Source: Symsagittifera roscoffensis
Lineage: Eukaryota; Xenacoelomorpha; Acoela; Convolutidae
Direction of reading: 5' to 3'
Assembly (NCBI RefSeq): GCF_963678635.1
Contig: NC_087063.1
Coordinates: 22,328,701-22,392,700 of the forward strand
Length of the DNA stretch: 64,000 bases
Shown here: piece after piece, positions 38,318 through 53,300 of the stretch
Layout of the letters: each line of letters begins with the position of its first letter
Numbering within the stretch: position 1 is the first letter of the stretch
Position numbers and translations under genes: made by a program
Notes under the pieces: model-generated
The model's database searches: none
What the model was told of the DNA's origin: nothing
What the model saw: only the letters and a program-made list of their open reading frames with translations

Positions 38318-41300
38318 ATGGATGAAGTTGATGAAATTGATGGTGCAATAAATGAGCCTGTAATTGATCAACCGAGGAAAGGTTTCACTCTGTACACGTT
38401 TAACCGACAACCATGGATTGTTAAAAACAAGTATGAACGACTTGAACCTCTCAATGTTGGGGCGTTCGGCGCAGTCGTGTAAGTTATGAACGAATTTTGT
38501 TTTCAATACTGTTTTTAATATTAATACTTTTGTTGAGTTTTTGTTTTTAATAGTATTGATTTTAATTCAAATCATTCAAAAATTTGGCCTTTTCATCCTT
38601 AATGAAATATAAAACACTTGCCAAAATGTTCAAAAACATCCACTAGCTTTTACACTATCAATTTTTTTTTCATGAAAACAATCGTTGCTAAGATTATTTT
38701 TTTCTCGTTAATTTTGTCTCCAGACTTAAATCCAAAAAAATGCTGCTAAATTATAATTTCTTTACTGTAATATTCAAATAATTGACTGTCAAAGCGCCGG
38801 AATGGTTTTTTCAGTCCGACTTTTTATGATGGCCTTCCAGCTGATTTTTTTTGGGCTGTCAAATGAATTTTTTCCCAAATACAGTGCTGATTTGAACTAT
38901 CCTGCTTAAAAAAAATTAATTACAAAGGTGTCAAACATGTGTAAATCCACGAAAGATTATAATCTAACATAATGCACAAGTGTGTCATGCGATTAAATCA
39001 TAAATGGTAAATTACCAAAAGACTATAAAATGTCATTTCAAATGGCAGGGAATGTTAAAAAGTCTGGAATGATCAAGAAGTCTGGCGTTGATATGTGGCC
39101 GCGGAATTGAGGTAAGAATGAGTTCGAGAATGGAGTCATTAGTGACAATGGGGTTGTTCAGAGGTCTGGGATGGTCGCTTCTTTGGCACGCTCTATCGAC
39201 TCTCACAATGGCTGCATTGCCAATCTGGACGGCTAACGACAGCCGCTGTCTGAGGAAAGTCCTGGCTCTTTTGTCACCGGTTTCCGCGATAATTTTGCGG
39301 CAAAGCTGTTTCAGGAAGTCGTCGGTGTCTGCTACGCGGCTACCGAACAAGAAGTTCGGCGATTTCTCCCTACCATCGTCTGAAGGATGGCAACAAGGAG
39401 ACCCCTTAGCAGGTTTTGGATTCAGCTCGACAATCCACCCCGGTTTAGACGCCATAAAAACCCGCTTCAAACAAGGGTACCTGGACGACATATCAAAGGG
39501 AGACAACTGGAGAGTTGTTCTGACCAAACTGCGGGCGTTCATCGAGTTCGCAACGTCCCTAGGACTCTCACTAAACGCCAACAAAAGCGAGCTAACCATT
39601 TTGGAACCCAACACCAGCCTCAGTGATGACATCATCCGCGAGTTCAACGATCTGTTACCAAGCATTACCGTCACGAAATTATGCGACCTAGAGATGCTGG
39701 GAGCGCCGATTGGCCAAAAAGCGCTGGACCCGCGTGTTGAACGAGAAACTGATTTCTCTGAGGACTATGGAAACGAATGGAACATGTAGACGCCCACGAA
39801 GCATTTTACCTCATCAAAAACTGTGTTTATTCCGAAACTGCTCTATACTCTTCGCACCGCGCCAACGTTTAGAAGGTCATATATCCTGTCTCTTTTTGAT
39901 GCAGCAATCTGATCCACGTTAGAATCAGTACTGAACGTCCACTTAGACGAACAAACGTGGCAACAACTCACCCTGCACGTTAAATGCGTAGGAATGTAAC
40001 AGAACTGTCAACCCCTGCTTTTCTATCCTCTGCTAGTAAATCCCGAGCTCTTGTCGAGTCAAAAATCAAAACAGGATTGCCGGAAACTGATTTATGAGAA
40101 GCAGCTGACAAATGGTGGCTACTTGTGGGAGAAGATGAAACTGCACCGGACAGCGACGATCAGAAGAAACAGAAAAAGTGGTATCAACCTATCGCTGAAA
40201 ATCGTCTCAGGGAGCTTGAAAACGTCTCCACTCAACAAGACAATGTCCGGTTGCAAGGAGCAAAATGTCGAGGATCCGGTGACTGGATCAACACTCTGCC
40301 ATCATCCACTTTGAAACTAAAATTAACACCCGAACCATTCCGTATTGCTTCTTCGTTACGCCTTGGCGCCAATTTTTCATCTCCGTTCACATGTGTATGC
40401 GGGGCCCAAGCTGACCTTAAATGCATTCATGCTCTGTCCTGTGCTAAAAGCAGCAGTCGCCACACGAGAAACCGACTTGGGAATGAAGCCATCAAACGTG
40501 CTTTCTGTTTGTCTGACATTCAGTCTTCTCTTGAACCAGTCGGCCTCTCACGTGATGACGGAAAGAGACCAGACAATATTACTCTCTCTCCGTGAAAAAA
40601 CGGCCTCTGCCTGATCTGGGACTTCACGTGCGTCAACCGCCTTGCCATGTCTAATGTTGCCCGAGGAACTTTCCCAGGTCCGACAATAGCAGACAAAGCA
40701 GAAGAAGCAAAGCGGAACCTGCTTAAACTCGGAACCTGCTTAAATGAAAAAAACTTCAAACTGATTTATTTTTCAAATAGAGTGAATTTCAGAATTTTAG
40801 ACATGTCAAGATGAGGACAAAACTTGCCCAAAATTTTGTCAGAATTAGTATGGTGCAATTTATTAGTGCAAAGTCGGGCTCAAAATTGTCTCTTAAAACG
40901 GACCATTTGTGGTCTTACTTCAATCAAAAGTTTAGCGAAAACTACAGGGTCACAGGCTGACGAAGTTATATCAAAGTGAGTCGCCGTGTAGTCCAACATA
41001 AGTTAAGAAAGGAATAATTTTCTCAATTTTGTTTAATTGAATAAGTTTTTATTAAGTTGCCAAAAAATGTCAACTTTATTATGTGAAATAGCGTTTCTTA
41101 TGTGAAACAATTTTGAAATGTTTTTGGCGGAGTTTTGGTGATTCTTGTTTTCTTTAGCTTTGTTAGACTGTACAAGAGCTTAACTTTGATCTAGTTTTGT
41201 CAGCAATTGATCCGGTAGTTTTGGTATATCTTTCAATTGACTAAAAAAGCCTAAGACGGCCCGTATTTAGGGTAAATTTTAAGCCTGAATTTTGTAAATT

Positions 41301-44300
41301 GATTACATCATAATAGTTTAGCCGAAATTCCAAGAACAGTTTCGTCCCCATCTTTTTTTGACTATAGTTCTTTGTAAAAAAATCTGCGAAAGTTAAAAAA
41401 AAATCAAAAACTTCAAATCCGAAAAATTGGCGAAATGAGTAGTGAACAAAAAAAAATCCCAAAACATTTTCGATATAAATCCTGCTCAACTAATATTGAT
41501 AACAAACAATGATTTTCTACTTTGTAGCCTGCGGTGATTGCATGCATTTAACTCCGAAATGCACTGGCCTTTTCGGAGTTAACTCAAGACATGGCCTTTT
41601 CTTATTTGCCAAAGCTGTGTAGATCGAAAGAAAACAGATGCTTTGTTATAACATATCTCAAGCTTCACAGAGAGCACTGAAGTAAAAGTACTAAAACAGG
41701 AAGTTGAAGAAATGAGAGCCGAAATCAAAGATAAGAATTTATCGATAATTACTCAAATAAAAGAAATAAAAAAGAAAATGGATGAAAAATTGGCTACTCC
41801 CGCCCCTCCTTCCAAACCAAAACCCGCAAATAAGCAATTACATCAAATAAAAATACCAAGACTACAAGAAAACTATGACGGCATTAGGTTTGGAGGCATC
41901 CCTGAATTAAAAACAAACAATAGCCGTGAAAATTACGAACATGATCTCGAGCAAGTGAAAGAAATCACGAAATCACAGTAACTTGTAATGTCACTGATAT
42001 AAAAAGACTAGGAAAATTCATTGAAGGGAAAGATCGCACTCTAATTGTCAAGATTGGCTGTGACTATGCAAAACGGTTAATACTAAACGGTTAATAATAC
42101 TCTTGTCACTTGGCAAAATAAAAAAATACAAAACACCCGTTTTTATTAGTAAAGAATTAAATCCAGATGAACAAGCTGTTGAAAATGACCCTCTGCAAAA
42201 ACGCAGAGAAATGATAACCAATGGTATTGAAGCAAGTGAAATAAGAATACGTTACCTCAAATTCCAGAAACAGAAGTACAAAAAATTGTTGATATTGAAA
42301 CCAACGAAAACAAAAATAACTCAAATGTATGACTAAACTTGCAAATAAATGTTCCTACTTTCAATGCCAGAAGTTTGCTGGGCCTAAATAGACGCTCAAT
42401 TTTGCTAATTGTTCAGCAATAGAAAATAACTTGGACATTCTTTGTTTAACAGAGATATGGCTATTCTATGACATACCTGACGAGTGCCTTTTCCTAAGTG
42501 ACTACTTGATTCTTAGAAATGATAGAACTACTGAAAATCACAAATTCAAACACAGAGGAGTGCTCATAGTGGTCAAAAGCATGCCTCACGAACGAATTTT
42601 TCTTGATAAAAGGTGAATATGTTCCAATCAAAGATAAATCAAAAGATCACTCAACAGTAATATGTTGTTTGTATAATCCCCCCAAAATCAGTCAATATTG
42701 GTGGCCAGAGGAAGCGATGGCATCCCTGGTAGAAGAAATCATAACCTATGCAAAACATGAAAATTGTAAATCAGTCATACTCACGGGAGATATGAATTTC
42801 GAGTGCACTAATTGGAAGACATACTCGCAGAATGAATATGAAAACAACTTCTTGAGTGTCTATCTGAGATAAACTTCCATGAGTTCCTTAAACAAAAAGA
42901 GAACAATCAGTAAGGTGTGTTTTAAACAAACAATGCAAACATAATTGTCAACCGATCATGTGGTGGTGAATTTAACAAATGCTTCAACTCGGACCACGAA
43001 GCCTTTGTTGTTGCTTTGCAACTAGAAACAGAAGTTAAGCACTAAAGTAAGCACAAAAAGTTAGCTTTTAAAAGGTAGACTGGTAAGACCTAAACTACTA
43101 CATAGAAGCTCACCCTTATGATCCCCATTGCTATAGTACCGTTAGTGAACTAGTTAAACAATGGTACAAATGGCTTGATCTATTTTTAACCGAAAATATT
43201 CCCCAAACAACCACACACAGATCGAATCTCCCTCCATGGTTGGGAAAGAGTCCTCACGTCTCTTTAAAATACTATCAACTTTTAAACGAAAAATGTCGAA
43301 AAAATCTTCTCTCAATAGAATTATCAAAATTAAGAAAATGGAGAAGAGTCTGAAAACGTCGCTAAACGAAGATCAAGAAGAGTTTGAAAGTAAATTTTTT
43401 CGAGGTCGAAGATTCTCTGATCTTCAAAAGTATCTTAAATCGATGCACAAAAGCAGCAGGTAGCCCGTGACTATGACTTACAGAAATCAGAAAACAAACG
43501 AGAACGCGCAAAAATATAAATTTTTCAGTGATTTTTTTTCCAATGTGTTGTTTAAGAGTAATCAAATAACGAAAACTAGGTACGATAGACAAAGATTCAA
43601 ATAAAATCGAGATCAATGAAATGAATATAACGAAAAATTTGACAAAGCTGCAAACTAATCAGGCATATGGCCCAGACCGGATTGGAAGCACAGTTTAAGT
43701 AAATGACTGCATTTTTGAAACAGTACCTGTCACTAGTGGTGTACCTCAAGTTTCCTTACTCGGCCCACTTATTTTTTTATAATATATGTGAACGACGTAC
43801 CGAAGGAAATGACAGAATGTGATGCCAGAAAAGATACAGAAAGATATATCGAAAGAGGAAGATTGGTGCAATTCTAATAAAATGAAACTAAACGAGGGCA
43901 ATTGCTATACCTTACCAATAAAACAGAAAGAAGGCGTAAAATCTTGGCAGCAAACTATCATGGAAACCAAATAATAAGTGTAATAAAGCTTGGAAAGCTT
44001 TCTACTTCCTTAAGAAAAGCATCTCCTCTCTTGCTGCTAAAACACTGAACTCACTGCGTTAAAGTCGAACATGAAACCCAATGACGATCTTTTATTAACA
44101 AGACAAAAAGATCTAACATCGACAACAAAAACTCGAACAAGAAAGGCGGACGAAATTTTTTTTTGGAAAAGAACCAGTCAATTACTGAATATAATACGAA
44201 AAAAGGAAATATTGACCTCCAACAAATTGACAAACCATATCTAACAAAATTATACTGGAATTACTTCTACAAAGATTACTCTGAAGTCAACTTATGTTCC

Positions 44301-47300
44301 TGGGCTTTTATATGCAACTCTGGACATTGCAACCCGGTGCAGAAAGTCAGTTCTGCCGTCAATTGATGGGTGCAAACTCTTGTGCAAAACACAGAAGCCT
44401 AAACTCTCTCTCTCTCTCTCTATCTATCTCTCTCTAACTTGGGCAGGTTTAATTGGTAGCATCGGCTAATTTATTGGTTTTTCAAAACAGCTTCTTCAAA
44501 ATTCCTTTCTCAATTCACTGATCTTTAAGATTTGGATCAAAGAAAAAGTTTCAAACGTTTTTTATCTTTGCGATAAGCAAGGGTATTGCAATCGAGTACT
44601 AGACTTTTTCCCCGTAAATAACCTGGTTCACAAGACTCATCTGGACTCCTGTTAGTACATTTGTTCCTAATGAATTCAAGTTTTTTAGTGTCTCCTGCAC
44701 AATTAGCTAGGAGGTAACGAAGACGCCTGGGACCGGTTCAAATCTGATCAGGGCCAGTTTTTTATCAAACGGAAATTTTCTGTTTGAAATACAATTGTCT
44801 GCTTATTTGTTATCGGCCTGCTCGTCAAATGTAAGAATTTGTTTTTGCTGTAGAAAGTTTTCTTTGCAGTGGCTTCCAGTATTTTAGCATCTTGGCCGAG
44901 TCGAAGTTTGATTCGAGGGCCGAAAAAAGTCCGAGTACGTGTGTGTTCTGAGGGGAAAGGGGACTAAATTTTTTTGTTATTAGTTGAAAAACTTTTTCGT
45001 GTTGATTGATTTCGGCTCAGGTTTTTTCGGCTTTGTTACGGCTTGGTTATTATAAATTCAAACTCAATCAACCATCCGGAACATCTGGGGTAGTGGTAAT
45101 ACAACTGCTTGAGACGGCATAAAATTGTGGTTCGAATCATCCGGCCTGTTTTTCTGTTTGCTAGCTAGAGTCTGTGCTTTTTCTAACTATCGTCCGTCTG
45201 TTTATTTTTGTCGGCTTACCTCCCATTACCCGTTTTTTTGTGAAGTTTCAGTTTTCTTCCAAGTTGCTGTTATACCCATGCTTGAGATCACAAAGCCCGG
45301 GAGTTCGGTTCCAGTCGAGTCCAATTTTTTGCAAAACGAAAATTTTTGTCGGCTGTTTATTTTTGTCGGCTTACCTCCCATTACCCGTTTTTTTGTGAAG
45401 TTTCAGTTTTCTTCCAAGTTGCTGTTATACCAATGCTTGAGATCACAAAGCCCGGGAGTTCGATTCCAGTCGAGACCAATTTTTTGCAAAACGAAAATTT
45501 TCGTGCACTTAGATTATTATCTGTCTGCTTATTTTTGTCAACTTACTTCAGCTGAAAGGGCTTTTTTGAATATTCGGCTTCTTTCTATCATTCCGAAAGC
45601 TCCTTGATTAGTTTTCAGTCGTACAGGTAGTTTTTTTTTTTTGGGCTGTAATTTTTAATGACAAAAACGATTTTTTCAAGTTATTTTTAATGTATGTCCT
45701 CCGTTTATTTTAATAATAGTCATTCGTTTTTGTATCGCAAGTGGCGCGAAGCTTAGCTTCGCCTCTGTGTTTATAATTGATTCCATTTTTTGAAGAATGT
45801 TCTTGGTTTTTGATGCTGTTGAAAACTTTCTATTGCTAAGGTAACGCTAAGTGAAGTTTAAATTAATTTGCCCGGAGCAAAACACAGTTTGACTACTTGA
45901 ATCTGAATTTTTCATAAGGCTTGTAATTAGACCAAAACTAAAAATTTTAAACCGGTGTTTCTTGACACTGTGAAAACTTCACAAAAGTTTGTTCTAAGCA
46001 AGACTGAAAGGGCTTTAATTTGATTTAGCAGTCGACTCATTTTGATGATTTTTTGTTCAAAGTTCGATGTTCTAGCCACATCCGCATCTATACTTGACAT
46101 TTTTTTTTCAAAAAAAAACTTTTTAGTTTGTTGATTTCGTTCTGTTATTAAATTCAGATTTTAGGAGTGATATAGTTTTGAGCAAAAATCAGGTCGGTTT
46201 TTTTCCAAAAACTGTTGGTCACACCGTGGAAAAGAAAAAACCGTAACACACAAGGACAAAAAATTTTCCCCATTTTCAATAGTCGAAACATTTCTTCTTC
46301 ACAAACGTAATAGCAATACAGAACAGTGAGACCCTTTAGCAATGGACATTTATGGGTTGGCGTTTCTACTCTTCATGAAAGCTTTTAATTCAAGTTAATG
46401 CAACCTAACTTTTCCCGAAATCAATTGATTGAACATGTAAGTTACTGAATCAACTAAGCAAACTCCCAAAACATACCAAAATGTTCCCCTAAGTGTTGAG
46501 GCTCGTACACAAAAGGTGTTCAAAAATTGTGTCATTCTTAACCAGAACAGCACCCAATGTTGACGAAAACTTGAAACTTTTAGAGTAGATAGTTCAAGAA
46601 GAACTCATACCAAATCTAATAGGCAAAAATACCGCAGCCTCAACGACTTTTTTTGCCAAAATGGTTGGTTTAAAATCAAGCTGCCCTCAGATCAGGGGCG
46701 GATTTAAGGGGGTGCGTCCAATATTCACTTATTTTGAGAGGGAAGCGCGCGCCAAAGAAACGCAATTTTTCTGGTCAAAATCTTCAAAAAATTTCTAAAA
46801 ACGCCTTTTTGGCCTGTTTTTTCAAAAATTTGCCTGCGTTGCAGTAAAATTGGCCAGAAAGGTTCTATTTAGTGCTTTGGTAGAGCTCGAAAATCAAATT
46901 AGTCAACTTAAAAAGAAAGGTCGACTCCTCAAGAAAATCCTGGATCCGTGCCTGCCTCAGATCATGATTTGTTTTTAGATTGGTCAAACGAAAAACACTC
47001 AAGACTCAGTTAGCAAGCAATAAATTCAACAGGAAAAAGCATCAAGAAAATTAAAAAGCAATTTAATAATTAACAGCAGAAACAGAAAAATACGCTCTTG
47101 AACTAGCCTCTGAACAAGGTGCATCCAGTTAGCTTAATGCTTCAACCCCTAGCAGGTATAAGTTCAACCTGAGTATATCTGAACTTAGAGATGACATTCC
47201 CTTATGATTTGGGTGGGAGGTGGTCAGCACTCCCCTCACATGTGCTTACGGCGCTTAGTCCAATCTTGCACATGCCCTGCTCGCGCGAAGGGCGGATACA

Positions 47301-50300
47301 CCGAGGTACGGTGTGTTGAAATCAGAGATGTTTTTGCACATCTAATGAACCAGGTTTGCTAGGACGTCGAAGCTGATCCGAAACTTGGGAAGTTACAAGG
47401 CTTCAACCACCACTGAATAGGCGGCAAGATTTAGCTGCTCTTTCTTTGACGGCAAGTTTCTCAACACGCATGCCAATGCTTGGCGTAGACTACTTGAAGA
47501 TGCATATAACTTAACACGAAACAATAAAATAGTCAAAATTTTGACAAAAGAGTAGCTTCTGTTTATTGACTTTCGGATGCATTGGTGGAGCAGCCCACGA
47601 AGTTATGCAAACACTACTCTGGCTAGCCAAAAAAAAATTCATTGAAAGAAGCTATGCGGAGGCCATAAACCATATCAGAACAAAGATAGCTTTATGCCTC
47701 CCTGGAGCGCAACTCATTGCCTAAGGGGATGCAAATCATTGCGCAAAACAGATTTTTGACAAATCTCTAAGAGTTTTGTAGAGGAGGGACGGTTAAATAG
47801 TTTGCAATATTAACGATGTGTTTGATCCTGATTACCCTTGCTATAAACAAGGGTATTGCAATCGAGTACTAGGCTTTTTGTTCCCGTGAACAACTTTGTC
47901 CACATGATCTTCACTTCTAGAGGATAAATTCTAAAGGATCTTTCATCTGACATGCTCAATTTCTTGAAAATTCAAATTAAAGTTATACCATTTAGCTGGT
48001 AATTAGTTCAAGCCCGTTGCAGGTGGTAATTATCTTTTTTGGAAAAAATTATCATTTTTTTGAGTTCTTCGTTTTCGTTCTAGTTTCTGTGGGTTCAGTT
48101 TCCGTTTTTAAGAGTAATGAACGCAGTGAAGACTCTTTAGGTTTTGCTGATTTTTTTTTTTCAGGAAAGCGTCTTAAAATATTGATGCACTTAGGTATAT
48201 CTGCACTTTTTTAGTTCAATTGAAATTCATCTGCTAAAAGGGACGCAAATAGCACTCTCCAAATACAAACGTGCAATTGGCGCAAAAATTCGCGAGCAAT
48301 TTCTAGTTTCGAAAGTGGAATTTAACTTTTATTTTTCCAGCGTAATAAAAACGTTACCTGTTGATCCAGTTCTCTCAAGTTAGGTTAATGTTATCAAAAA
48401 AGTGCCAATCATTAATCGTTCTGGAAATTCAAAGGGCTCAAAGGGTATCTTTTTTTTTCTTTGAAGTTCGAAAGTTGAGACTTTTTCTGCAGTCAATGTT
48501 TTTTAATGTTTACTTGTGTTCATTTTTTCCCCAATCTTCGATTGGCTATGTTTTTTATCTGGTAGGGTTTTTATTAGTTTACAAAGCATAGGTTTTCTTC
48601 CAATTTAATCAGTTTTCACTTTAACTGAAACTTCACAAATTTATAAGGTTACAATGTCTGATTTTGTCTGAATACATCCGTTTGGGATTATAGGTTTCAG
48701 TTTGGTTGGGTCGTAAAAGCTTTCAAGTTTAATGAAATTTTTTATGACAACAGTTTTTTTTGGCTCAACAATTTTCGTCCCAAAGTTTGTCGCCTTAGTT
48801 GCCGCTCGGTAAATGATTTCCATTTTTTAGGGTTGTTTATGAACTCTATCTAGTACAGATATGAAGTTTTTGTAGCTGTAATTTTTCAACTTCAGTCAGG
48901 TTATTTTATTTCAGAATTGTTTCCAATATAGTTTTTCAGAAAGTTTTTTTGGCTTCTGTCTTGTTTTTTTTTCATTCACTATTTTATAGCGCAATGTTTT
49001 TTTTTGCATCGCAAGTGTTGCGAAGCTCCGCTTCGCCTCTGTGTATGTTTTTTTTTCATGATATACAATTTTTCATGTGTTAAGATAGTTCTGGAATGGT
49101 CTGGCCCTAAACAGCTTGTAACCGGACCATACCTAGCGGAAGCGTCTCTTCTGCGATTTGTTTTTTTTTATAAGTTGTGACCTTAAAAATTAGATACTAG
49201 TTTCCTATTAACCATGTAGTAGTTTCCTAACAATTTCTCTTGTGTCGCAATCGAAGCTCCGCTGCGCATCTGATCATTTTTGGCATCTGAATCAATTGGC
49301 AGTTCTTCGAAAACGTTACAGTTTATGCCTCAATTTGGGATTGTGTCTCACTTGCTTCGCAAGTTACTCAGTTCAATCACAGATTTTCAAATTATAATTT
49401 ACTTTTTCCCCTTCAATTTTTTGAACTATTTTGTACAAAAGTTGTCATCATTAAGTATCAATGAATTCATGGTATCACACCCGCAACTTTTAAGATTGTT
49501 TGCTGTTATCATTTTCCTTTCTTCATTAATTTTGTATTGCAAGTGGCTCATAGCTCTGCTTCGCCTGTGTGTAATAATGTAAATATCGTCGCTGGTAGAG
49601 TTTTAGCCTGGTTTTGGTGTTTCGCAAATTTTCTAACGTTCCCAATCATCTGTGTAGTTAGTTACGTAAGCTTGATTGCGAGCGTAGTGTTATATTACAA
49701 ATCCACGTTTTTCCAACCAATTAAAAGTGCTCTTTGCCGCATCTTGCTCTTTTCAACCGACGATAGCGCAGATGCCAGGATGTGTGACTCTTAATCTCGA
49801 GTTTGGCGTTCAATTTCGGCGCATGCCAGAAATGTTATTTTCATGGCTTATTTTTAACTTTTTGGGCTACTGCCGTTTTATCTTGCGTTTGAGAGAGACA
49901 TCTTTGCCTCTGTGTGGTTACATGTCTTTATTTTGGTTTTTTTTAACAGAAGAGCAACTGACTCGATGCGTGGAAGTGACGTGGCCATCAAGCGTCTCAA
50001 CCAGCCATTCCAACATCCAGAGACAGCCAAGAGAGCATTGCGCGAACTGAGATTGTTGAAGTTCTTTCAAGATCATGAAAATCTGCTCACGGTGGTGGAT
50101 GCTTTCAGTAGCGCAGAAACGAAAGAGGATATGGATGATCTGTTAGTTCTGTTACTTCTGTTACACATACTTTCGGTAATGCCATCAAAGTTATGAATTT
50201 TCTGGGTCATCCCTAAAAATGTTTACTTTTTGATAGCGTTCTCCATTTAAAGGTGATGTTTTAAAAATATGTCGTTTTTGTGTGGTCCAACAACTAGATA

Positions 50301-53300
50301 TATTTCGAAGAGAAAAAAAGCCGATTTTGCTCTTCCATAATATTTCATGCTCGTTTGCAGTTTTGACTTTAATCTGATTTGAAAAAGCAAGCCTCCAACC
50401 CAAACGCAAAGAAATCACATTTCTGTTCAAAAAATCCAACTTCCACTGAGTTTCGAGCACCTGTCAGTTGAGTAGCTTTAACATGGTCTTTAAATGCTAA
50501 AGTCCGAAAGTTTACTTTTCGCGGTTTGACTTTTGTTTCTTTTCAATTTCAGTTCATTTCCTTTTTAAAACGATGTCCAAATCTACTATCGAACTGTAAA
50601 AGTTTATAAGTCACAAACAACCTGATCGACTTCTTGTTTCCAAAGTGGGTTTTAATTTTTTAATTTCCCATTGGAAAAAAAATTATCGATTGATACAGTT
50701 TTATCAAATTAGTTTGGTTTTATCAAAATGCTGTCAATCACAAGTTGTTCTTCGAAGCACAAATGTCAAAACCCAAATTTCAAAACCAACGTCACCACAA
50801 ATTCGAAGAGCTATACGGGCTTTTATGATATTATTTATTTGAAATTCAAAAGATCAAAAAACAAGTCAGTAATTCGAATGTTTAAACAGAAAGTCGGTAT
50901 TTTTAGCTGTTTCTTTGTGTTTCTTGACACTTTTCAACTGTTTGTTGGCTATGTTTTAGATATTTTGTCACAGTGCTGATGCAAGCAGACCTGAACAATG
51001 TGTTGAGATCAGATGAGATGCTGTCTGCAGAGCACGTCATGTTTTTCCTCTACCAGATCATCAGGGGGCTGAAGTTCCTGCATTCGGCTGGCATTATACA
51101 CAGAGTCAGTCTTACCCCATTCATCGGCCGATAAAATATTTACAGTTTTAAAATTTAACTCTTCTTCAGGACCTCAAACCAGCTAACATAGCGGTCAATG
51201 AAGATTCAATGTTGAAGGTAAGACTATTGCATTTATAAATTTTAACCATTAATGCCAAAATCTGCATCGAGTTTTTCTTGAATAATAGTTAATAACGAAT
51301 TGCTGGGTTGGAATGTTCAAAACATGCCTAGTTTAGAACACGCTTTTTACCGTGTTCAAAACGGCGTCGAGTCAACTCGGATAGAGATAACTCAGTCACG
51401 TTGATTTTAAGGAGCGACCGCTGCCCTTTCTTTCGGCCCGAGTGGTATAGTGCTTGTGATTCGATTCCCAGTCATTTAATTTTCTTAAGAATTTCAAATT
51501 GATAGTAGTTGTTTTATATTAGTCTGAATCAGCTTTGGATGAGTTGTCTCCTCTTTTAGCCGAGTTCTCCTAATTTAAATTTAGCCGAATTGTCTCAATC
51601 TTAGATCACTGAGCATGATGTGAAACAGGACGATTTCGCGATTCAAGCAGTCAACCCTCATTGGCTAACTTTTTCTATTGCCTCTTATCCCCTATTTTCA
51701 ACTTTCTAACTCTGAAAGATATTGATATTCTAGGCTCAAGACGAAAAATGTATTTCACCTGTGGCCAATTTTCTGCACAGTTAATGGGGTTTAACAATTG
51801 CCTATTTTTGCGCGTTAATTACGTGTTTTTTAATCGCGAAGCGTCCGGAAGAAAAAAATTCGGATCAAAAATTATCCAAATTCGAATTGAGGCAAGATAT
51901 TTGTACGAGAAATAACGCGTTGCTAGTTTGAAAAAATGAAAGCGAAAACCATTTCAAAATTTACGTTTTCACAAAATTCACTTTTAGGGCTCTGGTTTTT
52001 TGTGAGCTTTATAAAAATCTGTTATTAGATAATCGACTATGGTTTATCGCGGACTATCTCAGCTGACTTGACTGGGTACGTGGTCACAAGGTACTACAGG
52101 GCTCCAGAGGTCATGTACGATTTCGAGCACTACGACGAAAAAGGTAAGCCTGTCAATAAAAAATGGTTTAGCCTGGGTTAGCATGTTTAAAACAGGAAGG
52201 ATAAAAATATGATTTAAAACGTATTCAGTGAAAATATTGATGGCACTTTTCCTCAAAAAACCCGAAAAAAAATAACCCGACTTATATTAGTGTTGATTTT
52301 TAGAGCAAAACAGCGAAAGAAAAACGTGAATGAATTTATTTTGGAAGGGAAATTTGGTATTTCAGTTTTCCAGCAGAAAAAATGTTAACACAAGCAATGC
52401 TTGTGTTATACTATGAGCTATCTTTTTTTTCCAACCTAAGTCGCAATTATTGTTGCGACGCAAATATTGTTGCGATAAGATGTGTTCATTTTGAAAGTGT
52501 TCATTTTGACCAATAACCAGCTAGTGAGTGCAGCCAATGCTAAGGATTTTAACACAGACTATTATTGTTCCGACATGATAAGCGGAGATTTAATCAGTCA
52601 TAGAAATCGTTCCAAGTTGGTTAAAGGAAGCTTATTTGCCATAAATGATATTATTTGCCATTTGTTACTAGAAGTGAAATGTATCACTTGTACTTGATAT
52701 GGCGTGTAGGGGCGGATTTAAAAAAAATTCATTTTGTTTTTGTTTCATTTAACTTTTTCATGTTATTACTGCTCCATAGAGTGCCCTGTAATTTGAGGCA
52801 TGTTAGTTGGTATTTTTTTTTTTCAAATTGACTGGTAGGTACTGCTAATGCGTTATAGTTGGCGTGCGTCACTTGAGAAATTTTGTAGACTCAAAGTTTT
52901 ACTCAATCAGTTTTTCACAGAAGCGTTATCGGTCATATTTTTGCTTGTGTATGCTTAGTGCAACTTCGCCTCTGTGTTAATATTTGTCCTGATTTCACAA
53001 ATTGGGTTAATGTTATAAAAATGTGTGAAAACTTTTCACAAATTTTCATACAATCATTACACAAACCAAGCGTAGTGCCATATTACGAGCTGTACTTTTT
53101 TCAAATTGAAGTCGCCAATAAAGGTGACAATAATATTAGCATAGCATTATAATTTTGCAACCGGTTTATTGGTGGCTTGTATTAATCGATAATTAAGCCG
53201 TCAAGTCGAAGATGCTAGTTGTTTGATTCTTATCGCGAAGTCGGGGTTCGATTCAACCACATCATTTTTACACAAGCAAAGCTTGTGTGATTTAATTTAG

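Noticed and set aside
45085-45145. A functional tRNA gene
   Set aside because: Box-like sequences are present, but there is no consistent cloverleaf or acceptor-stem pairing.
50142-50196. Exon 2 of p38 running on through the LLVLLLLLHIL stretch
   Set aside because: Ending at 50141 with a GTTAGT donor joins in phase to 50960 and restores the conserved kinase residues. The read-through stretch does not fit the family and soon stops.
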